A stretch of DNA of 64,000 bases from Protula sp. h YS-2021 (lineage: Eukaryota; Annelida; Polychaeta; Sabellida; Serpulidae). A model generated the notes under the pieces. The model was given only the letters and a program-made list of their open reading frames with translations. It did not search any database and was not told the DNA's origin. The stretch lies in NCBI GenBank assembly GCA_949752745.1, contig OX457027.1, positions 61,672,329 to 61,736,328 on the forward strand, in the 5' to 3' direction. Position 1 is the first letter of the stretch; each line of letters starts with the position of its first letter. Position numbers and translations under genes: made by a program. Positions 40,901 through 47,588 of the stretch are shown here, piece after piece.

Positions 40901-41673
40901 AAGACTTCTTCAAATTGATGAACAACTCGGTGTTTGGCAAAACCATGGAAAATGTAAGAAAACGCATCAATGTGGAACTTGTTCACCAGGAAAAGCGGTT
41001 CAAGAAACTTGTGGCCAAACCTTCCTTCCACAAATTTAGAATTTTCAACGAAGATTTGACCGCGGTACATTTACGCAAAGTGGATCTGCTTCTGGATAAA
41101 CCCATTCAAGTTGGGTTCACCATTCTCGACCTCAGCAAAGTGCTCATGTTCCACTTTCATTACAACTACATCATGACCAAGTATCCCGACGCCAAACTCT
41201 TGTTCAGCGACACCGACAGTCTATGTTATGACATAGAAACGGACGATATCTACAAAGACATGCAGGAAGATGCCGACTTGTTCGACACAAGTGACTATCC
41301 CCCAGATCATTTCCTGCATTCCAACGTGAACAAGAAAGTGCTTGGGAAAATGAAAGATGAGACGGCGGGCATTCCCATTGAAGAGTTTGTTGGACTTCGA
41401 CCGAAAATGTATAGTATGATGTATGGTGGGAAAGAAAAACGTACGGCCAAAGGTATCACTCGCGCGTGTCAAAGACGGATGAAACATCAGCAGTATAAAG
41501 ACAGTTTGTTCAACCAAACGCAAACGATGACCACAGGACACATCATTCGAAGTCATGACCATCAGATTTTCTCGGAGAAGTTGAGGAAAGTAGCTCTCTC
41601 TCCCTTTGATGACAAGCGATATGTGATGAGTGATGGCTATTCCACTTTGGCGCATGGGCATTACAGTATATAA
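37996..41673 (+). CDS. polB: Protein-primed family B DNA polymerase (1225 aa)
   Basis: Replicates the linear element, most likely primed by a terminal protein as in adenovirus and other Polintons. Start: the first ATG after the TATA box at 37929; an upstream GTG frame is not used. Numbering from this ATG: two Cys/His finger-like motifs near 5-23 and 61-80 and another near 375-395; exonuclease motif I (YADFE, D428/E430); a Cys/His endonuclease VII-like insert (CYICH ... DHDHINGKYRG ... HNEC) about 511-545; exonuclease motif II (GYDSH, D571); motif III (YLKSDVLLL, about 731-739); polymerase motif A (YLDANNLYG, D813); motif B (NNSVFG, about 976); motif C (SDTDS, D1072 and D1074). All catalytic acids are present, so it should be active. 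The stop TAA lies inside the TATA box of the next gene. Confidence 0.96.
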   Translation: MAPVYCHDCDVTFPSLEVFVTHTCKPARMKRAHEELVEQIEAKRRKTVQDGVDRPDPVLCCKCAKIFSSLDAFETHACAEMENVSHEEQRKKETVQVGRGRRVSLGENAQERRFEPEDGSDLLLEMRQQENRIKRHLLETLNRGMKWYIVVHARFKKMTPNVEGVMVEQVDNAFISSPTYAAYNPTDIEKDLPEAYKELFTRFDEHERQGSGWVLDNILFIEVHTATSAPLEASSFIPLPKKVKSTKAVLNIQNKDNKCFLWSVLAHLHPSTNVNPERVNQYKLFENELKVEGMTFPTPITDIPKFEKENDVSINVFGYEHDVVVPIQLSRNTSAREINLLLISNDKTRHYCLIKNFSRLMAYRSKHNGVAFYCFNCLHGFIRQDLLDKHREVCGKHGAQRLSFPKEPFIKFKNVAKQQRAPFVIYADFECFTKKHEGDKYQHHRPNSFAYVVVSQYETRAPVVYRGDNAVKVFLDHMVYERDRIVHGLQQKKKIVMTCEDEEHYKNATDCYICHEPLGADRVRDHDHINGKYRGAAHNECNLQFRFRKDQQDVEDSFIIPVFFHNLRGYDSHLIMEEIGKFKNETITVIPNTVEKYIAFTMSNLKFTDSFQFMSTSLQKLVSNLAAEGKDNFYHMMSHIHDSDQQDLLLRKGVYPYDYVDEPSKFAETQLPSKDKFYSLLSEEDISDEDYAHAQKVWETFHCTTFGEYHDLYLKSDVLLLADVFENFRHVCLNTYELDPAHYYTAPGLSWDAMLKATKVKLELINDIDMYQMVEQGLRGGISVITHKYAKANNPYVADYDPTKPTNYLTYLDANNLYGWAMSQSMPESGFMWVSEPESIDFMDVDEDDEIGYILEVDLEYPYSIHDHHNHYPVAPERKCVKVGELSKHSQKLRKDLDMKSKPSEKLIPNLCDKKKYVLHYRNLQQYVSLGLKVTKVHRAIMFAQSKWLAKYISLNTEKRKLAKNPFEKDFFKLMNNSVFGKTMENVRKRINVELVHQEKRFKKLVAKPSFHKFRIFNEDLTAVHLRKVDLLLDKPIQVGFTILDLSKVLMFHFHYNYIMTKYPDAKLLFSDTDSLCYDIETDDIYKDMQEDADLFDTSDYPPDHFLHSNVNKKVLGKMKDETAGIPIEEFVGLRPKMYSMMYGGKEKRTAKGITRACQRRMKHQQYKDSLFNQTQTMTTGHIIRSHDHQIFSEKLRKVALSPFDDKRYVMSDGYSTLAHGHYSI

Positions 41674-41674
41674 G
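41667..41674 (+). promoter_or_regulatory. TATA box TATATAAG overlapping the polymerase stop codon
   Basis: TATATAAG contains the polB stop TAA (41671-41673) and lies 55 bases before the ATG of the PC4-like gene at 41729. Confidence 0.6.
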
Positions 41675-41728
41675 GGGGAGACACTTCAACTTTAGAGTTA
41701 GTTGTGGTGTGAACACTGAAGCGTCAAC

Positions 41729-42082
41729 ATGAATCGGAAAAGATCTGCAACAACGGATATGGATACTCTTGCTGATACAGTCAAAGACATGACTGTGAAA
41801 CATCCTGATACTACCATTAAGAAATTAAAAGTGGAGACGACGGTACCAACACCACAGTCGTGGGATGGAATGCTTTCTCTAGGCAATGGAAAGTATATCA
41901 AGATTATGAAACAAAGTAATGAAGGTGTGGTAAACATTCGCAAATACCTCAGAGATGAGGGGACTGGAAAAAACCGTCCAACAAAAAAGGGAATTTTGCT
42001 GACAATACCTGAATGGAAAATGATGAAGAAGCAGGTGAAAGAAGTGGATAAAAGGCTTCGCAGACAAGACGACAAGTCATAA
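41729..42082 (+). CDS. PC4/p15-like single-stranded DNA-binding protein (117 aa)
   Basis: PC4 (transcriptional coactivator p15, SUB1) binds single-stranded DNA and melted promoters as a dimer. Residues about 47-110 match the PC4 pattern: GKYIKI, VVNIRKYL, then RPTKKGILLTIPEW and a following helix KMMKKQVKEVDKRL. The KKGI-L-L-W core is diagnostic. The N-terminus (MNRKRSATT onward) is basic and unstructured-looking, as in SUB1. Position next to the polymerase suggests a role as replication ssDNA-binding protein or viral transcription factor; this is inference. It has its own TATA box. Three more genes downstream appear to share the fold. Confidence 0.75.
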   Translation: MNRKRSATTDMDTLADTVKDMTVKHPDTTIKKLKVETTVPTPQSWDGMLSLGNGKYIKIMKQSNEGVVNIRKYLRDEGTGKNRPTKKGILLTIPEWKMMKKQVKEVDKRLRRQDDKS

Positions 42083-42095
42083 TAAGGTAACAATC

Positions 42096-42467
42096 ATGAA
42101 TGCACTCATGCTGAACGGTGGTGTTTACCTTACTGTCAATGAGAGGAATGAAGTGATACTAGATTCTAAGACAAGTTATCATCGGTTTAAACCTGAAGTG
42201 TGGAAAGACTTTAAAAACATACCGCTTGAAGCTGGGTTTAAACGCAGACTTGAAAATAAAGTGGAAGTGACGGTGGCTGAATATGATTCTAACATACGTG
42301 TAGAAATCTGTAGAAATCTTTTACAGGATTATCCAGAGGATTATAAGGGAGTTGTGCCAGATACACCATATACAGATTTGATCATCTTTGATATCAAGAA
42401 CTGGCGCGCAGTCTTACGATTCCTAGAAGTGATACAACATCCACTCTTCACCATCTTGCGAGCATAA
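42096..42467 (+). CDS. Diverged PC4-like protein (123 aa)
   Basis: Weak but repeated resemblance to its neighbours: a strand-rich segment (VEVTVAEYDSNIRVEI) followed by IIFDIKNWRAVLRFLEVI, which parallels the PC4 ending of strand, loop, Leu-x-x-x-x-Trp and helix. A first half-module appears earlier (NEVILDS ... FKPEVWKDFKNI). It starts 13 bases after the previous stop; a second in-frame ATG lies at 42108. I know no named family for it, and the assignment rests on the series of four adjacent genes sharing this pattern. The stop TAA is within CATAAAAAA, a possible TATA box for the next gene. Confidence 0.6.
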   Translation: MNALMLNGGVYLTVNERNEVILDSKTSYHRFKPEVWKDFKNIPLEAGFKRRLENKVEVTVAEYDSNIRVEICRNLLQDYPEDYKGVVPDTPYTDLIIFDIKNWRAVLRFLEVIQHPLFTILRA

Positions 42468-42522
42468 AAAACGTCTTTGCAGACAAGGAGACAGCTCATA
42501 GTTCATCTGACTGTTGAACGAG

Positions 42523-42864
42523 ATGGAAGACTTTTTAACGGAATATAAACCCATTACGCATGGATTCTCATATCTGAGAAACGAATATGATGACATTGTG
42601 CTAAGACATTTTGGACAGTATCTCGTCCTATCACTTGATGACCAATCCGTGTTGAAAGACCATCTAGAGAAGTTCAGGATACCTGGCTTTCTCCTAGCAG
42701 TCTCAAATGAATTAGAAGTGCGTGTGACTGAGAACTGCTTAGACGTGTTTATACAATTTCGTCAATATGACGAGCTTACAGAAAACTATGACTACATCAC
42801 CCTCAACACAGTGGAATGGAACGCGTTGTTGCAAGCATTGGATTGGAAAGAACCTAACGCTTGA
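42523..42864 (+). CDS. Diverged PC4-like protein (113 aa)
   Basis: The start is the ATG at 42523 (MEDFLTEYK); the frame extends slightly upstream only through a TTG. It has two similar halves: YDDIVLRHFGQYLVLSLDD then a helix, and ELEVRVTENCLDVFIQFRQY then YDYITLNTVEWNALLQALD. The second half shows the strand/YITL-x-x-x-x-W/helix ending shared with the neighbouring genes and with PC4. The possible TATA box CATAAAAAA lies at about 42463-42471. Its 3' end is close to, and in another frame from, the next gene. Confidence 0.65.
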   Translation: MEDFLTEYKPITHGFSYLRNEYDDIVLRHFGQYLVLSLDDQSVLKDHLEKFRIPGFLLAVSNELEVRVTENCLDVFIQFRQYDELTENYDYITLNTVEWNALLQALDWKEPNA

Positions 42865-42889
42865 ATTCAAAGAAACAGAAATATGGCTT

Positions 42890-43135
42890 ATGCGGGGCAC
42901 CAAATCCATTGAGCTGACACAACCTATGCGTGTGATGGACTTAGAAGAAGGATATGAACTGAAACTGTCTGAACATGTAACTGTGAAAGTGATAAAGTTT
43001 GGTGATGTGTGTTATGTGAGCTTTCATAGCATTTACAAACATGGATGTAATGTCTACGATACCTATATCAATTTAGATTCTAATGAATGGTATTCATTGA
43101 TGAATGTATTGAAAAATGAATGTGTTTGTAAATAA
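42890..43135 (+). CDS. Diverged PC4-like protein (81 aa, start uncertain)
   Basis: The core is VTVKVIKFGDVCYVSF then YDTYINLDSNEWYSLMNVL, the same ending as in the two preceding genes and in the two-module protein at 50869-51516. The open frame extends upstream to an ATG at 42767 inside the previous gene. The in-frame ATG at 42890 avoids the overlap, but the residues just before it (LEFKETEIW) look protein-like. An overlapping start, or a past frameshift that split one longer gene, is possible. The stop codon is embedded in AATAAA (43131-43136). Confidence 0.6.
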   Translation: MRGTKSIELTQPMRVMDLEEGYELKLSEHVTVKVIKFGDVCYVSFHSIYKHGCNVYDTYINLDSNEWYSLMNVLKNECVCK

Positions 43136-43136
43136 A

Positions 43137-43380
43137 AAGTTTGTAAATAGTGTAAATAGACTTTGTAGTTAAGAGTTTGTAGTTAAGAATTTTGTAAATA
43201 GTGTAAATAGTGTAAATAAAAGTTTGTAAATAGTGTAAATAGAATTGTAGTTAAGAATTTGTAAATAGTGTAAATAGCGTTTGTAGTTAAGAGTTTGTAA
43301 ATAGTGTTTGTAAACTTTGTAAATAGTGTTTGTAAACTTTGTAAATAGTGTTTGTAGTTAAGAATTTGTAAATAGAACAC
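43137..43380. repeat. AT-rich tandem repeat, GTAAATAGTGTAAATAG and GTAGTTAAGA units
   Basis: Irregular alternation of GTAAATAGT, GTAAATAG and TTTGTAGTTAAGA words downstream of the + strand block. No coding content: the Leu/Tyr/Thr frame on the other strand is a repeat artefact. Probably the 3' non-coding region of the + strand transcripts. Confidence 0.85.
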
Positions 43381-43386
43381 AATAAA
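43381..43386 (+). terminator. Poly(A) signal AATAAA for the + strand block
   Basis: Canonical AATAAA after the last + strand gene. Another lies at 43131-43136. The opposing signal of the - strand block is only about 30 bases further on. Confidence 0.6.
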
Positions 43387-43415
43387 CAAGACAGTTGTTT
43401 GAAAACTTGGTTTGT

Positions 43416-43421
43416 TTTATT
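43416..43421 (-). terminator. Poly(A) signal AATAAA for the - strand late block
   Basis: AATAAA on the - strand (TTTATT on +), about 150 bases beyond the protease stop. The two convergent signals overlap within 41 bases, which would limit read-through. Confidence 0.6.
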
Positions 43422-43568
43422 TAACAACAACAACTTAACTAATATAACAACAACAACAACTTAACTAATATAACAACAACAACAACAACTTAACTAATAT
43501 AACAACAACAACAACTTAACTAATATAACAACAACAACAACTTAACTAATATAACAACAACAACAACA
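43422..43568. repeat. Tandem repeat of (AAC)n-TTAACTAATAT, about 23-26 bp unit
   Basis: Five copies of AACAACAACAACTTAACTAATAT with varying AAC number follow the protease stop on the - strand. The CTTAACTAA word also follows the gene ending at 49448, where CTTAACTAACA occurs twice. Confidence 0.9.
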
Positions 43569-44006
43569 TTAATAAAACAATGGTTTATAATGTCTATATA
43601 CAAAATCCTTTACAATAAAATCACCATCCTTTCTTTTTAATATATTCACAATATCAAACATACTCTGACCTCGAGCTCTATGCAATATATAATATACACA
43701 ATAAAAACCACATGACGATGATATTGGCGTTTGTAATGAGATAGAATTATACATATAGTCATTTCTTAAAAACATGTCTAAACGATCATCGAGAGGGAAC
43801 AGTCCATAAGAGTCAAAATATTCCACAGGGTCTTTATCATAATACACTGCCACCCAATGTTCTCCTGGTTCATCTTGATCGTCTGTGTTGATCACATAGG
43901 CGCCGCGTTGTAAAGACGGTAACTGGTCCATGGCAAACACGCCTTGAAACAAGTCTTTGGTCATGACATCATGACTCAATATGGCATCAATCTGCTTCGT
44001 GTTCAT
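43569..44006 (-). CDS. Adenovirus-type cysteine protease (145 aa)
   Basis: Processes capsid precursors during virion maturation (adenain/Ulp1-like fold, family C5 type). The catalytic triad is visible in order: His50 in GEHWVAVYYD, Asp65 in EYFDSYG, Cys99 in SSSCGFYCVYYI, with the Gln-like region between. The length is short but normal for Polinton proteases. Its ATG overlaps the stop of the major capsid gene as ATGA (44006-44003). It is the last gene of the late block. Confidence 0.92.
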   Translation of the reverse strand: MNTKQIDAILSHDVMTKDLFQGVFAMDQLPSLQRGAYVINTDDQDEPGEHWVAVYYDKDPVEYFDSYGLFPLDDRLDMFLRNDYMYNSISLQTPISSSCGFYCVYYILHRARGQSMFDIVNILKRKDGDFIVKDFVYRHYKPLFY

Positions 44007-45376
44007 GACTGGTAGTCGAATTGGATGCTGCGATTGGCACTGATCTCAATAATGTTGTCAAATTCAGCATAGACCATGACATTTATTGTAGGTTGCAAAG
44101 CCCTAGCAAAGTTCATTTCTAGCCGCAAATTCCCATGCTTGATCAGGGGGAAATGATCATCACCATCATAATCCGGTGTTAAGTCAAACGAAAATAAAGC
44201 ATAACCTCTAGGCCAATCTTCCCGTTTTATAATGGAACTTTTCTCACCATTCAACCGATCAAACGATTTGTAAAGCGTTTCAAAAGCGTTCAGGTATTTG
44301 TTCTGTGTAATGTCAAGCTTGAGAGGTTTGGATAGAACTGGTTCACCATCCGTGTACAGTTGCATATAGTCCAGATTAAAATGATCAAAATTGTATGGAT
44401 TCCTCAATACTGATCCACCAAAAGCTTCATTATGAACCAGACCAATGACAATACGATTTGGTAATTGACCCAAAAAGATGTTATCTTTCACAAAAGACTG
44501 AAATCCTGCTGGAATGGCCAAGACTTTACATTCTTTTCTAGTGATGATGATCTTGGCAGGACTTTTCATCAATGCATCTGCATGTCCTAACTGAATACCT
44601 GGACTCACCCTCACTTTGCGAATGGTTAAAAATGCCTCTTTCACTTCTACCTTATAGGTATTATTTACAGCCATCAATACATAGTCATCTTTTTGTCTAT
44701 GGAAACGCAATTTCAAACTGATGCCATTCGGAAGATAACGATCCTGCTCAAACAAATCTATCCTTAAACCACCTGCGAGCATAACATCACGGCTAAGACG
44801 AGTATGCAAATAACGATGATGTAAGCCATTATTGCCTTGCTCAGCCAAGTCACCACCGTCGGCATTGACATGAAACCCGGATACATATTGTTCATGATTA
44901 GGTCTTTTCACCTCATGACTATTCATTGACCCAGCAGTATCCTTGTACATGAGACGCATAGAGCGCTCAGAATGCAGACTTTCTTCCGAATCATGGATGA
45001 GATGAGAGATAATGCTGGTATAACCATGAGTATTGTTGCTATGCGAAACCAAACGATCATTCAGAAACAATTCAATATTAGACCATAACCCATTAAACAC
45101 ATCATTGATGCAAGAGACATTATCATCTGCGCCACACACTGTTCCATCAGCCTTTAGAATGCGACATACAATATGAAGTTTGCTGTTCTTTAAATCCAGA
45201 TATTCTTCTGTACTCGCAGGAATGTAGAATTCTATTGGAGCGCCTTCTCTAATGCTTGTAAGTGGTTGATAGTCAACATTATAACTTTTCTCTACAGCAG
45301 TTTGCGTTGGTGGTACGTGAAACCATTCCAATGGAGAAAGACTACATTCACACGAATGATTATGAATGAGAGACAT
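44003..45376 (-). CDS. MCP: Major capsid protein, double jelly-roll type (457 aa)
   Basis: Forms the pseudo-hexagonal capsomers of the Polinton virion. Length and order (between a small basic protein and the protease) match the Polinton major capsid gene. Characteristic segments include IEFYIPASTEEYLDLKNS near residue 48, IELFLNDRLVS, LKLRFHRQKDDYVLM in the middle and the C-terminal VMVYAEFDNIIEI. The start ATG lies four bases after the preceding stop. I see no disruption. Confidence 0.88.
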   Translation of the reverse strand: MSLIHNHSCECSLSPLEWFHVPPTQTAVEKSYNVDYQPLTSIREGAPIEFYIPASTEEYLDLKNSKLHIVCRILKADGTVCGADDNVSCINDVFNGLWSNIELFLNDRLVSHSNNTHGYTSIISHLIHDSEESLHSERSMRLMYKDTAGSMNSHEVKRPNHEQYVSGFHVNADGGDLAEQGNNGLHHRYLHTRLSRDVMLAGGLRIDLFEQDRYLPNGISLKLRFHRQKDDYVLMAVNNTYKVEVKEAFLTIRKVRVSPGIQLGHADALMKSPAKIIITRKECKVLAIPAGFQSFVKDNIFLGQLPNRIVIGLVHNEAFGGSVLRNPYNFDHFNLDYMQLYTDGEPVLSKPLKLDITQNKYLNAFETLYKSFDRLNGEKSSIIKREDWPRGYALFSFDLTPDYDGDDHFPLIKHGNLRLEMNFARALQPTINVMVYAEFDNIIEISANRSIQFDYQS

Positions 45377-45380
45377 GATT

Positions 45381-45722
45381 TCAAAAGATATCTTTGCGAT
45401 ATTTTGATGTTATCCGTCTGGCTGTTTTTCGTCTTCTGGCACGTTTCGTCGGTTGCATACGCTTTTGTTCACCAAACACACGTTCTGCTACTCGACCCGT
45501 CACATCTTTCGCGACATTCTTTGCAGCCTTCTTAAGATGTGGCGCAACGATCTTAGCCCCAGCCTTAAGTAGTGGAATAGCTTTGCGAGCCAATGATCCC
45601 AGTATGGAACCAATACCATCGCCATACTGGATTCGCGCTCCTTTGAATCCTGGTAATTCCCCGCCCACTTGACGAAGAAAATGGTTGCGATATGCAGACG
45701 GATCGTGTGTATAAGCTTTCAT
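45381..45722 (-). CDS. Small basic amphipathic virion protein, pVI/core-like (113 aa)
   Basis: The middle segment (DGIGSILGSLARKAIPLLKAG and the following Lys/Ala-rich stretch) should form cationic amphipathic helices. The C-terminus is Arg/Lys-rich (RARRRKTARR), as in adenoviral core and pVI proteins that bind DNA or disrupt membranes. The GG and GF-x-G words in the N-terminal third resemble adenain cleavage sites but do not fit the consensus exactly. Its ATG overlaps the minor capsid stop as ATGA. The role is inferred from composition and position. Confidence 0.7.
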   Translation of the reverse strand: MKAYTHDPSAYRNHFLRQVGGELPGFKGARIQYGDGIGSILGSLARKAIPLLKAGAKIVAPHLKKAAKNVAKDVTGRVAERVFGEQKRMQPTKRARRRKTARRITSKYRKDIF

Positions 45723-46477
45723 ATTGCTTTTGGTCGAAAATGAAGTTTACAGATCACCTTTCCAGTTTGAAATGGAACATTATAGCCTGTGTCGTCCTTA
45801 ATATTCATTTCTATCACGTCAAATTTGGACGTGTTTACAGGAACATAATGCGGTTCGCCGTACGTTTTCATGATAATGTCACCATCATGGCCTTGTATGC
45901 CAACAGAACGTAGCAAAGGCACATAATAATCACCAACAACTTGTGGTTCACAAATGCTACAATACACATACAGTGTATAAAACCCCTGTTTCACATCCGC
46001 TTTATGTTCAGCTGTACATGTTTCAGTATACCATTGATCTGGGATAAATCCTAAAATCTCAGCTAATCCAGTGGAAAAAGACACTTCATAGCCATAATCG
46101 AGAAATAGAAACACACGTCGTCTAATTTTATCATACTTTAGTCGAATAGCTTCTGTAAGTTTCAGAGCATTAGTCGCTTCTTCATTGACTGCCTCACATA
46201 GTTCTTGTATGGTTCTATAGTACCCATAAGGAATATTGAGAGTGCTAAGAATAGGATCATCGAATAGTTCTTGTCGATACTGAATAGAATAGTCCATGCC
46301 CTGTCTCATCGTTGTCCATGTATGTGGATATTGAATTTCAGCTAAAGCCACTTCATATTTTCCATTCAGATAGATGGTTCGAGGCATACGAATTTGATAA
46401 TTCGAAGCCTTGTTGTTGGGATAATAGGTCATACTCGCATTGCTAGGCAAAGTAATGTAAAAGCTTGTCGACTCCAT
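45719..46477 (-). CDS. Minor capsid protein, single jelly-roll penton type (252 aa)
   Basis: The N-terminus FYITLPSNASMTYYPNNKAS followed by YQIRMPRTIYLNGKYEVAL is the recognisable start of the Polinton minor capsid (vertex/penton) protein. The rest is beta-rich and ends in VPFQTGKVICKLHFR, typical of the family. It should occupy the five-fold vertices. It sits between the small acylated-type protein and the pVI-like protein. Confidence 0.85.
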   Translation of the reverse strand: MESTSFYITLPSNASMTYYPNNKASNYQIRMPRTIYLNGKYEVALAEIQYPHTWTTMRQGMDYSIQYRQELFDDPILSTLNIPYGYYRTIQELCEAVNEEATNALKLTEAIRLKYDKIRRRVFLFLDYGYEVSFSTGLAEILGFIPDQWYTETCTAEHKADVKQGFYTLYVYCSICEPQVVGDYYVPLLRSVGIQGHDGDIIMKTYGEPHYVPVNTSKFDVIEMNIKDDTGYNVPFQTGKVICKLHFRPKAI

Positions 46478-46489
46478 GATGGATGGGAA

Positions 46490-46699
46490 CTAAATGGTAT
46501 AGGTGCGTTGACGTTGTCTATATACTTCACGATAGCGCGCGCCATTCGACCAAGTATGCCAAATCTCATCCTCATTCACATGGTCTTTTATTTCTCCTTC
46601 ACAACACGCGCTTGTACATCTGATCTTCACAGGAATAGTTGGTTTATCTTCCTCACAACAACAACATAGCTCTTTCAGCCATGTTAAAAATTTTCCCAT
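46490..46699 (-). CDS. Small probable lipid-anchored protein (69 aa)
   Basis: The N-terminus MGKFLTWLKELCCCCEED has a Gly at position 2, followed by a short amphipathic helix and four consecutive Cys, as in myristoylated and palmitoylated membrane proteins. A second Cys group (CTSACC) follows. Canonical N-myristoylation prefers Ser/Thr at position 6, which here is Thr, consistent with the signal. The family is unknown to me. Its start overlaps the end of the preceding gene by 16 bases. Confidence 0.65.
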   Translation of the reverse strand: MGKFLTWLKELCCCCEEDKPTIPVKIRCTSACCEGEIKDHVNEDEIWHTWSNGARYREVYRQRQRTYTI

Positions 46700-47265
46700 C
46701 CTTCAGGAAACTGTCTTTGTTGACGTTGTTTCATTTCTGTTGTAATGTCGTCACGAGTGGTCTTTTTACTAAACATTGTTTTTGGAATATTCGCATCTAC
46801 AATTTCCTGGATAAACGGATGCCAACCATGTGGTGGTTTGACTCGTTCTTTTCTTCTTGTCGCCACCAATGCTTCTTTCATCAAATCAACCATGTTGGAA
46901 TTTGCTATAATATCGCCCGTTTTCAACACAAGTTCATTCTTCTCTGACCATGTCGTACCATATTTCTTCAGTTCGGCTAAAAGTTGTAGTACTTTTCCAT
47001 GATAGATAGGTTGAAAATGACTTAACACTAGCTTTTCTGGCTTTTCAGGTGGTGATGATGATGATGAGGGCTTTTGCTGTCTAGACTGACTTGTTCGTAA
47101 ATGACGGCCAAGAAGTTGAGACATTTCAATAACCTTTTCACGCGTTCGTTTCCCACGTAAAAGTTTATTCACTTTCGTTTTGATTTCACCATCTTTACCC
47201 TTCTTTTCTAGCAACATTTTATATTCATATTCAGGAATGAGGACCATTTTCATCGTATGTTTCAT
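46684..47265 (-). CDS. Uncharacterised Polinton late-block protein (193 aa)
   Basis: The family is not named here; proteins of this layout are common in Polinton late blocks. The N-terminus VLIPEYEYKMLLE is followed by a basic helical region, a Ser/Pro-rich linker at about 64-74, then a second helical domain with SNMVDLMKEALVATRRK and PPHGWHPF, and a final FPEGWENF. It looks DNA- or capsid-associated, but no catalytic motif is visible. It overlaps the preceding stop as ATGA (47265-47262). Confidence 0.7.
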   Translation of the reverse strand: MKHTMKMVLIPEYEYKMLLEKKGKDGEIKTKVNKLLRGKRTREKVIEMSQLLGRHLRTSQSRQQKPSSSSSPPEKPEKLVLSHFQPIYHGKVLQLLAELKKYGTTWSEKNELVLKTGDIIANSNMVDLMKEALVATRRKERVKPPHGWHPFIQEIVDANIPKTMFSKKTTRDDITTEMKQRQQRQFPEGWENF

Positions 47266-47588
47266 TTTAACAGCAGTTTGGCTAACAAGGGCAATGCCAA
47301 TCTAGCAATAACTCCAATGAATCCTCCTTTCTGATTAATCAACTTCTTTTTTCGTCGAAGGGATATCTTCTTATCTGCTAGAGTACGTAGCGTATGACGT
47401 TCACGTTTAAATTCCTTAAACCGTTTTGAGCTTAAGGGTAAATGTCCTTGCAATATATTCAAACAAATTTCAAACAAGCTTGTTAATTCCTCCTTTGTAG
47501 CTTGCTGTAGCAAGGATTTACGTCGTTTAGGCCCACTGCGTGCAAGCAAATGAAGAAACGGCTGGTTCGCTCGAATACGTTTAGACAT
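47262..47588 (-). CDS. Small basic protein with cationic amphipathic C-terminus (108 aa)
   Basis: The helical N-terminal part (FLHLLARSGPKRRKSLLQQA) and LFEICLNILQGHLPL recur in Polinton proteins of this position. The C-terminus NQKGGFIGVIARLALPLLAK is a hydrophobic/cationic stretch like a membrane-lytic peptide, preceded by a GG that could be a protease site. Possibly the membrane-penetration factor; inference only. It overlaps the ATPase end by 8 bases. Confidence 0.7.
   Translation of the reverse strand: MSKRIRANQPFLHLLARSGPKRRKSLLQQATKEELTSLFEICLNILQGHLPLSSKRFKEFKRERHTLRTLADKKISLRRKKKLINQKGGFIGVIARLALPLLAKLLLK

Noticed and set aside
41221..41661. 146-residue frame opposite the polymerase gene
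   Set aside because: Antisense shadow of conserved polB sequence with no domain of its own.
45381..45722. Adenain cleavage sites in the pVI-like protein
   Set aside because: The GG and GFKG words do not match the (M/I/L)xGx-G or (M/I/L)xGG consensus exactly, so no site is annotated.
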